From assembly GCA_963780135.1 (NCBI GenBank), contig CAWAAR010000003.1, positions 2,542,001-2,606,000 on the forward strand: a DNA stretch of 64,000 bases, written 5' to 3'. The position numbers and the translations under genes are program-made. Positions 63,003 through 64,000 of the stretch are shown here, one piece after another. How positions within the stretch are numbered: position 1 is the first letter of the stretch; the number at the start of each line of letters is the position of its first letter. Source of the DNA: Clostridium_AM sp963780135. Its GTDB lineage: Bacteria; Bacillota; Clostridia; Clostridiales; Clostridiaceae. The notes below the pieces were generated by a model. That model saw nothing but the letters and a program-made list of their open reading frames with translations, did not search any database and was not told the DNA's origin.

Positions 63003-63312
63003 ACTCAACTTTTGCGCACACAAAAATTTTACTTAATATAAGCAAGATGCGACGCTTTGCTAGTTGAGAGTTGAGAGTTGAGAGTTGATAATTGAGAGTG
63101 GAGAGTTAATGTGGATTTTTTTCCGTTACACTACAAAAAATCTTTGATTAAATTTTTCATGGCTCGTTTCGCTAAAACGAAACATTGCTGACTTATATAA
63201 ATTTAAAGATTTTTTGCGATAGCTAAAAATCAACCTTCACTCTCGACTCTCAATTCTACACTCTCCACTAAAAAAGTTGCGTCGCATAATTTTTAAACTG
63301 TGAAAGTTGAGT
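63003..63312. repeat. R1 repeat, copy c, interrupted by a second hairpin element
   Basis: R1 ends are present (ACTCAAC 63003-63009; GTTGAGT 63306-63312), but the two halves are split at the central palindrome. Left half ends GATGCGACGC (to about 63055); right half resumes GCGTCGCATAATTTTTAAAC (from about 63279). The insert of about 230 bases has its own imperfect inverted repeats of about 90 bases (GAGAGT-rich ends; AAAAAATCTTT...AAAGATTTTTT inside) around a short hairpin CGTTTCG...CGAAAC. It carries no ORF. The region from 62943 to 63358 holds no gene. Confidence 0.8.
63062..63092. repeat. Short tandem GTTGAGA repeat
   Basis: About four copies of the 7-base unit GTTGAGA at the left end of the inserted element; variable-number behaviour is possible. 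Confidence 0.6.
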
Positions 63313-63358
63313 TATTAATAAATAAAATAGAATTTTATGTAAAAATGTTATTTTAAAG

Positions 63359-64000
63359 TTATTTTGTTTCAGTATAATAAAATGCATTGTTTAAAGCTTT
63401 AACAATCATTTTTACAGCATCTTTATAACCTTCTTTAAGGTTAATTGTAAAAGAATGTGTAGAACCTAAAAATCGTTTGGCAGTTACTTCAACACCAGCC
63501 TCTATAAGCATTGAGGCATATTTTTCAGCTTCATCACAAAGAGTATCAAGCTCTGCTGTAATTATCAAAGTTGGGGGAAGTCCTTTTAACTGTTGTGTTG
63601 ATGCAAATACTGGAGATGCTAGTGGATTATTTTTATCTTCTTCTTTTATATACAGAGCATTATAAATTCTTGCTTTTTCATGAGATATAGCAGTATCAAC
63701 AAAATCATTCTTCGCTGCTGGGTCAGTAAAAAGATCAAGAGGTGGATAATCAAGTACTTGGTAAGCAATAGAAAAATCCTTGCTTTTTTCTGCCATTAAA
63801 GTAATTCCTGCTGCTAGATTTCCACCTGCACTATGTCCACCTAAAGCTATTTTGTTTTTATCAATTCCAAGCTCTTTGCAATTTTCATAAGCCCATTTCA
63901 CGACATCATAGCACTCATTAAGAGCATATGGAAACATAAATTCTGGTGCAATTTTGTAATCCACATCAATAACTACACAATGGACCTTATTAACAATTTT
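63359..64000 (-). CDS. Alpha/beta hydrolase, HSL-type esterase/lipase (partial, 5' end beyond window)
   Basis: The frame is open from the window edge (VHCVVIDVDYKIAPE at the start of what is visible) to the stop at 63359, giving 213 residues of the C-terminal two thirds of a carboxylesterase. Nucleophile Ser in GGHSAGGNLA, Asp in TAELDTLCDEAE, His in GSTHSFT, all in the usual order. The N-terminal HGGG oxyanion motif is outside the window. It probably hydrolyses short-chain esters. An R1/compound repeat lies directly downstream. Confidence 0.88.
   Translation of the reverse strand, partial: KIVNKVHCVVIDVDYKIAPEFMFPYALNECYDVVKWAYENCKELGIDKNKIALGGHSAGGNLAAGITLMAEKSKDFSIAYQVLDYPPLDLFTDPAAKNDFVDTAISHEKARIYNALYIKEEDKNNPLASPVFASTQQLKGLPPTLIITAELDTLCDEAEKYASMLIEAGVEVTAKRFLGSTHSFTINLKEGYKDAVKMIVKALNNAFYYTETK

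Overview
The window is AT-rich, densely coded DNA from an anaerobic, spore-forming, chemotactic Firmicute, most likely Clostridium sensu stricto. The evidence is a stand-alone Ni-Fe carbon monoxide dehydrogenase (CooS), spore photoproduct lyase, a DUF3794 (SPOCS) protein, CWB2 cell-wall-binding repeats, the Amj lipid II flippase, three methyl-accepting chemotaxis proteins and strong AGGAGG-type ribosome binding sites. No species is assigned. No tRNA, rRNA, CRISPR array, prophage or intact IS element was seen.

Layout. 1-1532: end of a nitrate/taurine-type ABC importer (substrate-binding tail, permease, ATPase). 1924-6398: glutamate synthase large subunit, split by a one-base frameshift in an A7 tract. 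6505-7515: DUF3892 and DUF3794 proteins. 7648-14575: membrane and surface genes (DUF4153 protein, TauE/SafE exporter, CWB2 + L,D-transpeptidase, secreted papain-like protease). 14682-18491: polyamine importer potA-potB-potCD with a fused permease/binding protein. 18985-32295: three chemoreceptors, a molbindin, a 1342-residue secreted protein with 14 tandem repeats, and SplB. 32390-38544: a 5'-truncated M14 carboxypeptidase, then a beta-lactamase-like membrane protein followed by a VanRS-type two-component system. 38942-42350: an NAD salvage locus (NrtR-like regulator, nicotinamidase-like hydrolase, nicotinate phosphoribosyltransferase) with matching operators. 42471-48141: XRE regulator with peptide deformylase, an Asp/Glu racemase, an SGNH hydrolase, a B3/B4 protein and a MATE transporter. 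48219-52296: a Bce-like ABC transporter with its two-component system and an unlisted 40-residue membrane peptide. 52742-55951: GNAT acetyltransferase and a MarR-controlled FUSC exporter. 56003-64000: cooS, a LysR regulator, amj, a SHOCT protein with a two-component system, and a partial esterase.

The least-explained signal is in the repeats. R2 (about 150 bp, with a 17-bp inverted repeat showing a compensatory base change between copies) occurs as two full copies and several partial ones. Most copies start at or just after a stop codon, and in at least three unrelated genes the R2 sequence supplies the last codons and the stop. R1 is a 79-bp MITE-like element with ACTCAAC/GTTGAGT ends. One R1 copy (63003-63312) carries a second, roughly 230-bp hairpin element inserted at its axis of symmetry.

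Other notable points: a SplB with Ala where the usual hydrogen-donor Cys sits, a remnant of a GHKL histidine kinase, a perfect 49-bp palindrome at the promoter of the repeat-rich surface protein, paired operators in front of nrtR, pncB, the XRE gene and marR, and a mini-ORF that may be translationally coupled to the SGNH hydrolase.
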